Part shown: piece after piece, positions 46,944 to 58,000 of the stretch
Numbering within the stretch: position 1 is the stretch's first letter
Layout of the letters: the number at the start of each line of letters is the position of its first letter
Source: Cryptomeria japonica
Lineage: Eukaryota > Streptophyta > Pinopsida > Cupressales > Cupressaceae
Direction of reading: 5' to 3'
Assembly (NCBI RefSeq): GCF_030272615.1
Contig: NC_081408.1
Coordinates: 617,024,476 to 617,082,475 of the forward strand
Length of the DNA stretch: 58,000 bases
Translations under genes and position numbers: made by a program
Notes under the pieces: model-generated
Seen by the model: only the letters and a program-made list of their open reading frames with translations
What the model was told of the DNA's origin: nothing
Database searches by the model: none

Positions 46944-49900
46944 TTATTCATCATTCAGATACATCCTACTCCATGCACTATACTCTTCATCGGATGGCTA
47001 GTCAAAACTCACAACTTCATCAGCTTTAGCCCTATATGGAGTGTATTTAACGGCTACTTGATTTGCCTCTCTTTCAAAAGTTTCAAAAAATGACCCCGTG
47101 GCAATTATTTTATCCATTCTATCCTCCATCATATCCATGTTTATCCCTTCACATATTATCTCTACCTCAGTATGGATGACTCTTTTTGCCTCCTCCTTCC
47201 AAAATTGTAGAGACTTGACTACCCCATCTTCATCTTTAATATCTAGCAAAAGAGTTTGATTCAACTCACTGGAATTTTTCTTCAGTTCCCTTACCTTTCT
47301 TTATATATTTTTTGGCAAAATTTAAGCTTCCTACATTTATTTTACCAACAAATATGTTGGTTGGAGTGCAGGTGATCTCTCAGCATGATACTTAGAAGCC
47401 ATGGACATTATTCTGAGCTCATTTCCCTTTTTCAACCATTTTGTAAACAAAGGAATTGCCACTTCTTTATCATCATCAAATTTTTGAATAACATTAAATA
47501 ATAAATAATATAAGGCATGAAAACTATTGAGTCTACTATCAACTTTTTCATTTAAATGAGTTAGCACTGAGCTAACTATTTCCTTTTGTTGCTCGGCTGA
47601 TTGATCTCATGATTCTTTCAGCTTATTTTCTAATTCAACAATCTTTTCCAAAAGTTGAGACTGAGTTGGTTCAGTTGATCTAGTGGCTTTAGGCTCATCA
47701 TCATCATCATCATCATATAGGAATAATGACATACCAGGGATACCAACATTTATATCAAGTTGAATTGCTTCTTGTTCCTAGGCAATAGGTGATGACCTAG
47801 ATTTTGATGGCTCAGATGGCCCTATAAGTGCAGGAAAGGAAACCTTTATCTGTCCCTGCTCAAAGAGTTGCACTCTCTTTTGCAACTCCACACACCTTTT
47901 TTGAACTGCATTGTAATCATTGAACAACTTATCAAAATTTCTCATCAACTCCACCTTTTCCAAGGCTTCTCTTTTTGAAGTCTCATGATCCAATTTAGCA
48001 ACATCAACATTCAACTTTGTAGCCTCTACACTTGATGTGTTAGATGCTCTTTTTATAATAAGGCCTCCCCTCAAATTGCGGTTTAAGTCATTTATGTTAG
48101 GCTTTCTAGGTCCTTCTTACAATGCCCATATTGCAAAGGCTGCATAATCATCTACAAAATATGATCCTTTTAATGCCAACCTTGCTTCCTCCTCTGAACT
48201 CAATTGTTGACCTTTTGATTTCTTGATTGCATCAAAAGACACTGCATCTGCTATGTCCCATTCTAGAAAAATTAGGACTCTAGCCTGACTTATAATCATC
48301 CTGCCCTAATCAGTAGTGATTTTCTTAAACCATTCCATCATTTCATTCTTGAGCTCTTCCTGATTTTCCTTATCAGACCTGTCTGGCCTTTGGGCCTTTT
48401 TCTCAGTAGTTCTCCTTTTTTATTACTCTATCTTTATCTTCCATACGAATTGAAAAAAGGTTGGGCTTGTCACAAAAGTATCATCTTCAAGGAGCATATC
48501 ACATTCTTATTTTCTTGCATCCCTGAAAGCTTTACCTTGAATATCTAAAGGAGTGATGTCTAACTCCAAATTAGGTGGCAAAATAGGAATCCCAATTTTC
48601 TATTTTGCACTTGTTGCTACAAACATATCTTCCTCCATTTTTTCTTCATCTCATCTTATGGGTGAAAAGGGCACAGATGTTTGCAAAGGACTTCTATCTG
48701 AGTCTTCAAGATCAATGATCTTGATTCCTTTAAAAGGCTTGATTTGCATCTTCGGGGAAGTCTATGTACTCATTATATTTTTCCCCTTTCTCCATACTAA
48801 CCTTCCACTGTCGTCGTTGCTCTCCTCTTCATCACTTGTTTCTTCTCTTGCTCTTTTTTGAGAAGATTCATGAACAGGTCTCTTTTCTACCATGCCACCT
48901 ACTCTTTGAGATAAAGGAGGTCGTGAGACTGACTGATGCATCCCCATTTGATGAATTAGAGTTGATCCCTCCATAGTGATGGGTGTTGGACGATGTACAT
49001 CCCTTCTTTCAACTTGTCATCCATGAACTTCTTCAAGTTTGGCCTTCTTCTCCTTCAAAATTAGCTTCAATTCATCGAAATTGTTCATAAAAAAATTGAC
49101 CTTAGCACAAAATGGAGTAAAATCATTTATTGGATCATAACTTGGATCCATTTTCTGAATTGCAGCCCATAAATTTTTTAAGATTATCCATTTCTCCTTC
49201 TTCCACTCCTAAGTCGTAAGATCAAATTAATTTCTAATTATATCCTTGGGAAATTTATGCTCATGAGGCAATAGACCTCCTTTTATTCTTGTCTTGAAGA
49301 TATTGTAAAACCCCTCAGGATCACTGTGTCTATCTATGCTCACCCGTAAATGATATGGTACAAAGAATTTATTAAATTTCATATCCTCCTTTCAGAATCA
49401 CAAAATAATTGATGATAGTATAATCAGGGAAAATTGTTCCTTTGTCTTTTTCCTTTATTTCCTTGTCATGAATGCACCCTATCTACCACATTACCTTAGC
49501 AAAACCCATTCTCAAAGGAACCTTAAAAGGCAATAGATGTGGCTATCTAGAGAAACCATAGATTCTGGTAACAGTGCTTACAGGATAAGGGATAAAATCC
49601 CTTCAATTGTGCTCAATCTTGACAAGTGGCAACCTCTCTTTGGGCCTTACAAAATCATGCAGCTCCTTAGAGATCCTCAGTGGGTTTACTATCAACCTCT
49701 ACATCAACTTAGAAGCAAAGTTGCTGTCAAATATTACAAAGATAGCCTCCTATCTATCCCAAGACATATCTATGCTCCAAAGTTGCACTGGAATCTCCTT
49801 ATTATCAATTGATCTTTTGAGGTTCATGGCACCTTCAAAATAATCTGCGTTCCTAAATAGGAACATATGCATGAGAAAAGAATACCAAAAGAATTTAGCA

Positions 49901-50694
49901 CTAGCCACTTCCTTTTTAATATCTTGTAACCCCTAATGAATCTTACCTTCAAGGTATGGGGAGAAGTGAAAAAACACTGTATAATTCAGATGTTGAATTT
50001 TCATGGCCATGTACATGAAATCGAGTGGCATAACTGTAATTGGATTGAAACCCAATACTTGACATGGAGAGAAAAATGTAGCCTGAAAATAAGGAGAAAA
50101 AGAACCAATAAGGAATGGATCCTCTAAGCTAGGACCAATATGGTATGTTGTGTTTCCTTCTCTAGCCCAATGCATTTGAAGAAAATTACTTCTAATGAAC
50201 TCCTTCATTTTATAGTATTCTTCTTTTAACTCATTTAGGTCTATTTGCACCAGGTTCACAAATGGTTCATATAGGTCAAAAATCTCTTGGAATTCTTCCC
50301 TTCTGATGGTCAACAAAGTCTCTCCTTCATTCCCCCTAATAACCCTCGAGACAGGGTCATATCTATTTGCAATAGCCTTGAGAAGGTCGACATCCATGAA
50401 GACACCCGTCACCGCCAATTTACACAAATCATACTGCCAAGGACTTGATAGTGGGGAATGCAAGTTCCTCTGTCCATACCATAATTTGAACATATCTAAT
50501 CTGGTCATTGGTATCTTAACATCTGACAAGCGGTATGCTTAATCAGTTAACCCTTCTCCTAGGGTTTTTCCACTCACAAATTTTTGGCCTTGGTATCTAT
50601 CATTTTTCGAGGGCTTCAATTGGTCCAAAAAATCATCATAAAGATTCCTTTTCATGTATTTAGTCTATCCTTAATGTTTTCATGAGGGAGTCAT
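46944..50694 (-). pseudogene. LTR-borne ORF of element E, copy in 5' LTR, about 1,250 codons
   Basis: Start ATG at 50694 (MTPS, then a stop), end TAA at 46944. The longest open part is 49933-50529: MTRLDMFKLWYGQRN, SPWQYDLCKLAVTGVFMDVD, RREEFQEIFDLYEPFVNLVQ and NTTYHIGPSLEDPF. Further on are MDPSYDPINDFTPFCAKVNF, MGMHQSVSRPPLSQR, the EETSDEEESNDDSGR linker, then coiled coil with SKREALEKVELMRNFDKLF and EGINMDMMEDRMDKI. It is homologous throughout to 25415-36654. Transcribed in the element sense it would precede gag, a place where Ogre elements carry an extra ORF1, but here it is inside the LTR. Broken by many stops and frameshifts. Confidence 0.8.
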
Positions 50695-50731
50695 CTTTTG
50701 AACTAGGGTTTTCTACTACAGTTTCAAATTG

Positions 50732-53293
50732 AGAATGGAAAGACTAGGGCTAACACAAGATTTAAATTACAATAGTAATTTAAGCAAATTTGACTTTTCT
50801 CTATTTAGCTTCTAATCCTAGAACAATTGAAATTATTTTCCTACAATTTTGTGCATAATTTATAACATTAACTATTTCAAGAACAAATGAAGGAGCTCAA
50901 ATGAACTTACTGTTTTGATTACACTAGAGGGATAGTGATCTGTGTTGCAAGAAATCGTCTCAATCTTCTTCAGTTGTAGGAATGTCTTCTAGATCGCTAT
51001 GAAATTATTTATGAATCAAAAATAGCTTTTAGGAGTACTTTTATTATTGCCTATAATGAAACACCAATGTCTCATCTGCCATTACTACTTGCGTGAGTGA
51101 AACAACGACTCTAACTTGCATTCAAAAAGTTTAAAACCCGACCATCGATCACCTTTCAAGTTGGCAAATCTCACGAACCAAACCAGTCAATCTGACATTT
51201 ACCCTCCAATGTGGCAAGCGGGTCCACCCTTGGCATGATGTGGCATATCCATCTCATCACCTATTTTGCAATTTTCAATGACCCCACCATCGGCTTTCCT
51301 TGGCCCGGCTTGGAGAGGTGGCATCATCTCGTGATGTCGCTGTCCATAATCTCCTCACATCTCTTGATTGCGAGGTCACAAAAACCATTGGATCTGTTGT
51401 TTGTTTACTTTCCAACTGCACCAGTCACTTATCAATGGCCTCTAACTCCCAAGCATTTTGTAGACCAGAATTAAAACATCATCATTCGATATAAGCACGT
51501 GCAAAAACATTCATCTTTAGTAACTCAGGTTTTACCCCCTAGGAACCGATAAAATTAAAAGTTTGAAAATTCAAACCGTTGGCTCACCCTTCTCCACCGA
51601 GAACACTCGGCATTATCTCGTGATGTTGCGGTCTTTATTGTCCTTGCACCTCCAACCATGGGAAAGCATGAACCATCAGATCTGTCCTACCTTTATCAAC
51701 CAGTTGAAGTATTAAAATTTTTAGACTTAGGAATATTTGATGGGCGCAGGCACAAATATTGAAATGGGACCTGACCACAAGGAAAAATTTCATGCAACTT
51801 TAGGAAAATCATTAGATGGACCGATTTAAAACAACTTAGTGCTTAGGAAATAAAATGGCCCTGCCAATGGTAACCAACCCTTGACTTAAGTGGAAAAGGT
51901 AACAACGGAACATAACAGGCTCAAGATTTTTCTTTTATGTCAAGACTTAATTAGAAATCATAACCCCTAAAACTCTAAACCTTGAAACCTTGGCAGAAGG
52001 TAAAATAAATCCAGAATGAAAAGACTAGGGCTAACACAAGATTTAAATTAAACAGTACTTTAAGCAAATTTCACTTTTCTCTATTTAGCTTCTAACCCTA
52101 GAAACTTTGAAATTCATTTACTATAATTTTGTGCACATTTTATAACATTAATTGTTTCAAGAATAGATGAAGGAGCTCAGACAAACTTACTATTTCGATT
52201 ACACCAGAGGGATAGCAATTTTGTGTTGCAAGAAATTATCTCAATCTTCTTTAGCTGTAGGAATGTCTTCTAGATCGCTATGAAATTCTTTACGAATCAA
52301 AAATAACTTTTAAGAGTACTTTTATTACTACCTAGAATGAAATGCCAATGTCCCATCTTCCATTACTACTCGTGCGAGTGAAACAATGACTCTAACTTGC
52401 ATTTGAAAAGTTTAAAACCCGACCGTCGATCACCTTTCAAGCTAGTAAATCTCACAGACCAAACCAGTCAATCTGACCTTTACCCTCCAATGTGGCAAGC
52501 GGGTCCACCCTTGGCATGATGTGGCATATCCAACTCATCATTTGTTTCACCATTTTCAGTGACCCCACTATCGGCTTTCCTTGGCTCACCTTGAACACGT
52601 GGCATCATCTTGTGATGTCACGGCCCATAATCTCCTCGCATCTCTCAATCGAGGGGTCAAAAAAACCATTGTATCTACTATTTGTTTACTTTCCAACTGC
52701 ACTGATCACTTATCAATGGCCACTAACTCCCAATAATTTCTTAGACTGAAATTAAAACATCATCATTCAATATAAGCACGTGCAGAAACATTCATCTTTA
52801 GTAACTTAGGTTTTACCCGTTGGGAATCAATAATATTAAAAATTTGAAAAGTCAAACCGTCGGGTCACCCTTCTCCACTGAGAACACATGGCATCATCTC
52901 ATGATGTCGTGGTCTTTATCTTCCTTGCACCTCCAACCACGGGGAAGCGTGAAACATCAGATCTATCCTGCCTTTATCAACTGGTCGAAGAATTAAAATT
53001 TCTAGATAGGAAAATTTGATGGGCGTGGGCACGAATATTGAAATGGGACCGACCACTAGGAAATTTTTTGTGTGAATTTAGGAAAATCATTAGATGGACT
53101 GGTCTAACACAACTTAGTGCTTAGGAAATAAATTGGCCCCGCCAATGGTAACCAACCCTTGGCTTAAGTGGAAAAGGTAATGATGGAACATAATAGGCTC
53201 AAGGTTTTTCTTTTATATCAAGTCTTAGTTAGAAATCACAACCCCTAAAACCCTAAACCTTGAAACCTTGGCAGAAGGTAAAATAAATCCAAA
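50732..53293 (-). repeat. 1.28-kb tandem duplication in U3 of E 5' LTR
   Basis: Units 50732-52012 and 52013-about 53293 both start AGAATG(G/A)AAAGACTAGGG and end GGTAAAATAAATCC. The 3' LTR has a single unit (about 36691-37973). CACGTG hexamers lie at 51496-51501, 52596-52601 and 52777-52782. The unit contains no sense coding sequence; it lies upstream of the LTR-borne ORF. Confidence 0.93.
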
Positions 53294-53351
53294 AAAACCA
53301 AAATTTACCCAGTGACCAAAATTTTGCAAGACATAATTTTAGGTCCTATCG

Positions 53352-53640
53352 TATCCATAGGCATAATATCACACAAAAATTCATCATGATAAGATCTAAT
53401 CTTCAATTTTACCAAACATTGTTCACTTACCAGTATCTTATGATCATCCTAAATCCATGTTATCTGATAAGGCTTAGGGTGCTTCAATCTCTCCAATTTC
53501 ATTTTATTCACCATCTCCTCTGAAACAAGGTTATTTAAACTACCACTGTCAATTATAACCTTACAACACTTACCGCCTACTTTACATCTTGTCTTGAACA
53601 AATTCTTCCTCTGCAAAGGCTCCTAGTCATCTCTAGTGTG
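53352..53640 (-). pseudogene. pol: Protease N-terminal part of element F
   Basis: The minus strand reads CKVGGKCCKVIIDSGSLNNL with the catalytic DSG, then EEMVNKMKLERLKHPKPY, a stop, and CLVKLKIRSYHDEFLCDIMP where element E cuts in. It joins in sense with 24184 downward. Bases 53352-53356 (TATCC) are the right target duplication. Confidence 0.9.
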
Positions 53641-54660
53641 GCATATTGCTCTCCTCATCAGCAATAATTCTCCATCTTATAGACTGTTAGCTGATCTGGT
53701 AGGTTTTTCTTCCACCAATACTGCTCTTATATTGTTCTTTTCCTTCTTACATTCAAAATCATGATGTCCTTCTCCTCCACACTTAAAGTAGGTTCCTCTA
53801 AACACTCTCTTATCTTGTCTTTTATCTTCCTTTTGGTAACCATTAGGTTCTCTTCTCCAGTAAAAGTGTTTGTCATCCTTCCAGTGTGAACTACTATCTT
53901 CGTTAGCTTCCTTGTCTTTTCTTTGATCCACACTAGGTCCTCTTCCTCCTATTTAAGTCCTTCATCCTTGAAATATTCCTCCTCTACCTCTTTTCTTCTG
54001 CTCATGTCTCTTGTTCAGCTTCTCTTCCACCTTCAGGACATATTGATAAGCTTTCTCAACACTCTACAACTTGATTAGACTGAGTTCATCATATATAGAC
54101 ATTCGCAACCCATTCGGGTATCTAGCAACTTATTCAATCTCATCATCAATATATCTGGATCTGATATTCAACTTGTAGAATGCTTCGAAATACTCCTTCA
54201 CACTAGAAGCTTTCTGCTACAGGTTCTGCAACTTCTAGAACAGATTTACTTGATAATTGGTAGGCATAAATTTTGATTTCAACTTGTTAACCGTTTTCTC
54301 CCAAGATTTAATCTTCTCTTTACATATTCTTTGCCTATCTACCTACAAATGTTCCCAACAAAGAGATGCATGTCCTTTCAACTTAGTGCAAGCATATCTT
54401 ACCTTCTTGTCTTTGACAGTGTTCTCAAAATCAAAATACTTTTCCATCTTCGTAATCCAATTGAGAAAATCATCCAAATCTAACTTGACATCATAGTCTG
54501 ATGGGTTAAAATGTGGTTTGTCAAGGCTCTTATGAACCTCTCTTCATCCAGATCATTTTCCAGTGGGTTTTCTCCTACTTCTCCCACTCCCACTTCTTCT
54601 TCTTCATCTTCACTAACATCCTCAATATGTCAACCTCTTCTCTGGGCCATTTTGACATCT
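53641..54660 (-). pseudogene. gag: Gag of element F with one CCHC knuckle
   Basis: From an acidic start region (DVSEDEEEEVGVGE) the minus strand carries the retrotransposon-gag stretch LDDFLNWITKMEKYFDFENT and RYACTKLKGHASLCWEHLQ, with stops and frame changes, and ends in a basic region plus the knuckle YFKCGGEGHHDFECKKEKNN (53720-53790). It lies between the PBS and the protease. It formed the capsid when active; this copy is non-functional. Confidence 0.85.
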
Positions 54661-54852
54661 TCCAATGGGCTCCAATGCCTCTCAATAATTCCATCATAGT
54701 AGAGTCTACATTTCCATGTGCTCCACCACATCTAACATTTCCTCTTTGATCTATCTTTACGCAAGTCCTTTGTAGTTGTAGGTCGGATCTACAATCTGCC
54801 ACCCCACAACAAAATTCTTACAGGACTTCACAATCTTTGGAATGAAAACTCA

Positions 54853-54863
54853 CTCTGATACCA
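54853..54863 (-). other. Primer binding site of element F
   Basis: The minus strand reads TGGTATCAGAG, five bases after the LTR end CTACA. iMet tRNA type. Confidence 0.88.
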
Positions 54864-54868
54864 CTTGG

Positions 54869-55654
54869 TGTAGTCACGACAAGAGTAAGTCCTCAAAGAG
54901 AATAGTCTGGATCATGCAGAAAATGAAACACAATACAAATAACTTGAAGTGATGGAGGCAATGCAGAATTAGAATTATATTATATCAAGAATTCAATACA
55001 GCTGGCTGGCAACATGCGGGCTTACAAGATTTGACACATAGGCCTAATTACAAACATTCTCAAATATAGTATCTGGGCTCAAGCATGGATGTGAGCCAAC
55101 TCTGGACCTTTTATCTCTATCTTATTTCCTTAACTTCTATCTATTTGCTTAATTACATTTATTTATATGATATTCATAGCTCAAGGAAGATCCACGTCAG
55201 CACAAGATGGAACAAATGCCAAAGTGTAACATGTAAAACAACCAAGTCGTTCTCTGCCAAAGGAATCCCTCCGGAAAAAACATAGAATGATGTGCAGAAC
55301 CCAAGGGAAGGTCGTCCATAAGCCAAGGAACATTGGAAGCAATGAAATTAGGCTCTGCAAGCTATGGGAAAGATCCAAAAGATTCTCCATTAGCAAATAG
55401 GTCCAAGCAATTCTAGTGCTTCGAGCTAGAAAACTATCACAGATTCCGGAAACAATAACTTGCCGGAAAAAGATCCAAACATCTCATGGACCTAGGATAA
55501 GGTAGATGAACATGTCCACAAGCAAAATCCAGCTCCACAAGGTCCTATGTGTGAATGCAAAGAAATGCAGAAAGAAATGTTAAAAATGCAAAACAAAAAT
55601 AAAATGTTTTTAGTTGATGCAAGATTGCTAAGAACCGGGGATGCTCTTGCATCA
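54869..55654 (-). repeat. 5' LTR of element F
   Basis: Minus-strand termini TGATGCAAGAGC and GTCGTGACTACA. Collinear with 20263-21051. Confidence 0.9.
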
Positions 55655-58000
55655 TAATTTATAAATGTATTTATTAAAAAGAAAAATTTAATTGATGATA
55701 GAGTTAAAAAATTGAAACACATTAAATCCTTCGAAAAACCACCTAGTATAACTATTTTAATTAACAAAAAAAAGAAAAAGAAATAGACAACACATCCCTA
55801 GGAGAAACATTAGAAGTTGTAATGGTGTAAAATTAGGGTTAGGGTTTAATTAAGATAATAAAACCACTAAATGACCTAATTAACCAATTACATTGAGGGG
55901 AAGAGGAATATAATAGATCTAGCCTTGATAGATCTAGATTTTGATCAGATTTCAAGCCTTCTAGAAGGGGCTCTTTCCTCCTCAAATTGAGATGAATTTG
56001 AATTCTTAAAGATAAGGGAAAGATAGTGAATTATTGGAGAAATTTTATAGAAACAATAAGCTACAAATGTTGTACGGGGCCACCAACCTAGATCTGAGTA
56101 GAAGAAGATGATTCAGATTTGTTCCAAGAAGTTCAGCTTGATTTTTTGGGACTAGGTAGTATCAATTCACCATGGTCCTAATTTTTCATGGTTGAAAGTT
56201 GAACCTATTCATCTCTACAAATCCTGTTGATCCTCCTAAATTCAGCTTTGTACCTATTTATTGCACATAGAAAAAAGAGGGAAATTGTTGGGAATAGGTG
56301 TTTGCCTTAGGTCAAACCCTAGTTTTGGAATTAACCATGAAATTGAATTGAAAATGTAAATAAAGTATTGCAATAGAATACTTTCCATTGGAGGGAAAGA
56401 CTGAAAATGAATTGAACACTAATAATATACCTTTAATAAATTTTGTTTATCTTCATAAGGAATTAGGGTTCCATGTGGATTGTCTAAACATAAAACATAG
56501 AATAAGAATGTCATCTCAAATGCTTGAATCTTGACTTCACCTATGCCCCAATGCTTAATAGAAGACTAATTGATTTCTAACTTGAATTTATTGGAGTGTA
56601 ATTGAGATCTTTAATGAGGTTCTTAGGTTTCAAAATGAGAGCGGTAGACCTCCTTTTATACTTGCTAGTCAAAAAATTGAATTAAATTTCTTACCTAAAC
56701 TGACACGGGATCTAATTTCTTGTTGTCAGAATGTGATCATTGAAAGGGGCTAGTTTGGGGCCCATTTGAGGAGCCTAGGGTGTATATTCCTTAGTCTTGA
56801 TTAGGTCTATGGTGTGGGTGTCATGGTCGTGCAAGTCAAGATCTTAGTTAAGAGGGTCAAATTGGTGAAAAGGTAAAAAGGTGACATGAATGAAGAGTGT
56901 GAGCACAATTAGTGCTTCAGTTAGGCCTTAGAGGATGGAATGCCAAAGTGAGGCCTAAGTGAGGACAAAATTGTAAGAAAGTACAATTTAGGATGCTACA
57001 TTTAGCCACCACTTTAGTGGGAGTGTGTGACTAAGCATACTCACAGTAAAATACAAAGTTCTACATTGAAAACTTTCATGAAGACATCAAAGAGACAAGA
57101 CACACTAAGCCCCCAGAAACTTTAGGATCTTACTAATTCAATATCAATATAAAAGGGACATCATAAGAAAGAGAAAAGAGAGAGGGAATCGTGACTGCTA
57201 GCCTATAAAATTTTTCCTACTATGAGTCGTGAAAAGAAAAGTACCATATTACAAAGCAAAATGCTTAGTTTGCAAAGTAACTTGAGTATCAAAATATTGC
57301 ATGGTGTGTGCATAAAGTGTAACATTGAGTGGAGTGTACTCCCCCACATTCAAGTGATTGTATACATCTTATCAGAAGCAATTTATTTAAGGTAGCATGC
57401 ATCTAAAATACAATCACATTTCCACAATGAGATGCCCCCAAGAAAGGAAAAATCAAAGGATAATGGTCACAAAACATAAAAATTAAGGGATCTACTAACT
57501 CTGGGGTCAATATGCTCTCATGACAAATAATGTATGTCATGAATATTTATATCAAATTGACCTCATCCTCCAAAGGTAGTGGAACTACAAGAACAATGGA
57601 AGAAGAGAACATGTGTTTTTTGAGTCAACATGAAAGAGACCAAACGAGATCTTAATGCTTTGCATCATCCCTAAGTAGACAAAATAAGGGACAAAAAATA
57701 GAAGAATGGGTCTATACAAATAGAAGAATGTCACCACAGATTCAACCTCTTTATTACCGTAGACAAACAAAGTAACAAGAATCATCTAAACAAACCCTAA
57801 CATAACACATCATGGGAGAAACACATTACAAACAAGAAAGATAAGAGAGAGAATCTACGACCCAAATGAAGCTAATCAAGAAAATAATTCACCTCCCAAT
57901 CTTGTTGAATATTTTTTGTGAAGGTGCACAAGATGTAAGAGGAGAAACTTCAAGTATGGTAGATGGAGCTACTGCAAGTTCCAAATAAGGACCATGCTCT
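55655..58000. other. AT-rich non-coding DNA, no gene recognised
   Basis: Only short chance ORFs. A telomere-like TTAGGGTTAGGGTTTA occurs once (about 55837). One candidate LTR (56286-57000) is listed separately. Confidence 0.5.
56286..57000 (+). repeat. Candidate isolated LTR
   Basis: Begins TGTTGGGAATAGG and ends AGGATGCTACA, with a TTTTATACTT box near 56653. It is followed by TTTAGCCACCACTTTAGTGG, which I cannot match to a known PBS. No second copy occurs in the window, so this is only a possibility based on terminal motifs and length. Confidence 0.25.

Larger units (their letters stand above)
24190..53351 (-). mobile_element. Element E: giant Tat/Ogre-like Ty3/gypsy element with ORF-bearing LTRs
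   Basis: Without nested element C it is about 21.7 kb: LTR of about 6.35 kb (24190-38033), internal region 7685 bp (38034-45718), LTR of 7633 bp (45719-53351). The LTR copies are collinear along their whole length, including a long coding remnant. Termini on the minus strand are TGATAGGACC and CACCAACA. A 5-bp target duplication (TATCA 24185-24189, TATCC 53352-53356) lies in the protease of F and rejoins its reading frame. The PBS TGGGGACTCTGTTGGGGA and the dual RNase H mark the Tat/Ogre group, which is known for long LTRs. Domain order is unusual (archaeal-type RNase H upstream of RT). No typical PPT was found. Confidence 0.88.
45719..53351 (-). repeat. 5' LTR of element E
   Basis: 7633 bp, collinear with 24190-38033 apart from element C there and the tandem duplication here. 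It contains the LTR-borne ORF (46944-50694) and keeps the empty target site of C (TTACT, 49686-49690). Its last plus-strand base (53351) is G where the other LTR has A, so the TG terminus is mutated. Confidence 0.87.
20263..55654 (-). mobile_element. Element F: Ty3/gypsy chromovirus, split by element E
   Basis: Minus-strand order: 5' LTR (54869-55654), PBS, gag with CCHC, protease, [element E inserted], rest of protease, RT, RNase H, integrase, chromodomain, 3' LTR (20263-21051). Without E it is about 6.2 kb, a normal chromovirus length. The insertion lies between the protease catalytic region and the LLGRPW-type motif. LTRs differ by roughly 15% on a sampled stretch, the most diverged pair in the window, as expected for the outermost element. 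No clean target duplication was seen at its outer ends. Confidence 0.93.

Noticed and set aside
55837-55853. Telomere repeat
   Set aside because: Only about two TTAGGG-like units; short AACCCTA motifs are scattered across the window by chance.
1-58000. tRNA, rRNA, CRISPR array or host gene with introns
   Set aside because: No cloverleaf, rRNA motif, spaced repeat array or conserved cellular protein was seen; all recognisable protein domains belong to retroelements.

Overview
The window is repeat-rich nuclear DNA of a seed plant. Almost everything recognisable is a decayed retrotransposon, and I see no host gene, rRNA, tRNA or CRISPR array. The element types (Copia-like LTRs, a chromodomain Ty3/gypsy, a Tat/Ogre-like gypsy, plant L1 LINEs with RNase H) point to a large-genome plant. 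Deep nesting, long LTRs and the heavy decay of old copies would suit a gymnosperm, but that is inference.

Left part. Element A (1-3048, minus, cut by the window edge) is a Copia-like non-autonomous element. It is followed by non-coding DNA with one decayed unknown coding remnant (about 4680-6000) and a 186-bp tandem duplication (8391-8762). A 5'-truncated L1 LINE (9064-9578 and 16201-17520) is split by element B (9579-16200, plus), a complete non-autonomous element with 865/862-bp LTRs, PBS, gag, a long ORF2 and PPT but no pol. A second LINE-like ORF1 remnant follows (17677-19388).

Right part. Bases 20263-55654 form a three-level nest. The outer chromovirus F (minus) is split inside its protease gene by element E (24190-53351, minus). 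The two halves of the protease reading frame and a 5-bp target duplication (TATCA/TATCC) show the join. E is a Tat/Ogre-like gypsy with very long LTRs: about 6.35 kb for the 3' LTR and 7.63 kb for the 5' LTR, the latter carrying an extra 1.28-kb tandem duplication. Each LTR contains a decayed reading frame of about 1,250 codons. E's internal order is gag, protease, archaeal-type RNase H, RT, native RNase H, integrase, so the second RNase H lies upstream of RT. Element C (28153-35646, plus) sits in E's 3' LTR; the empty site is preserved in the sister LTR at 49686-49690. C belongs to the same family as A.

A, B and C share one plan: Copia-type LTR ends, an iMet-type PBS, a coiled-coil plus four-zinc-knuckle Gag, and an ORF2 of about 1,070 codons in place of pol. 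They would depend on another element's enzymes. Rough by-eye LTR divergences on sampled stretches are about 4% (B), 8% (C), 8-9% (E) and 15% (F); F is oldest, as the nesting requires, while E and C are too close to rank this way. The strongest candidates for something undescribed are the ORF carried inside E's LTRs, the ORF2 family of A/B/C, and the RNase H placement in E.
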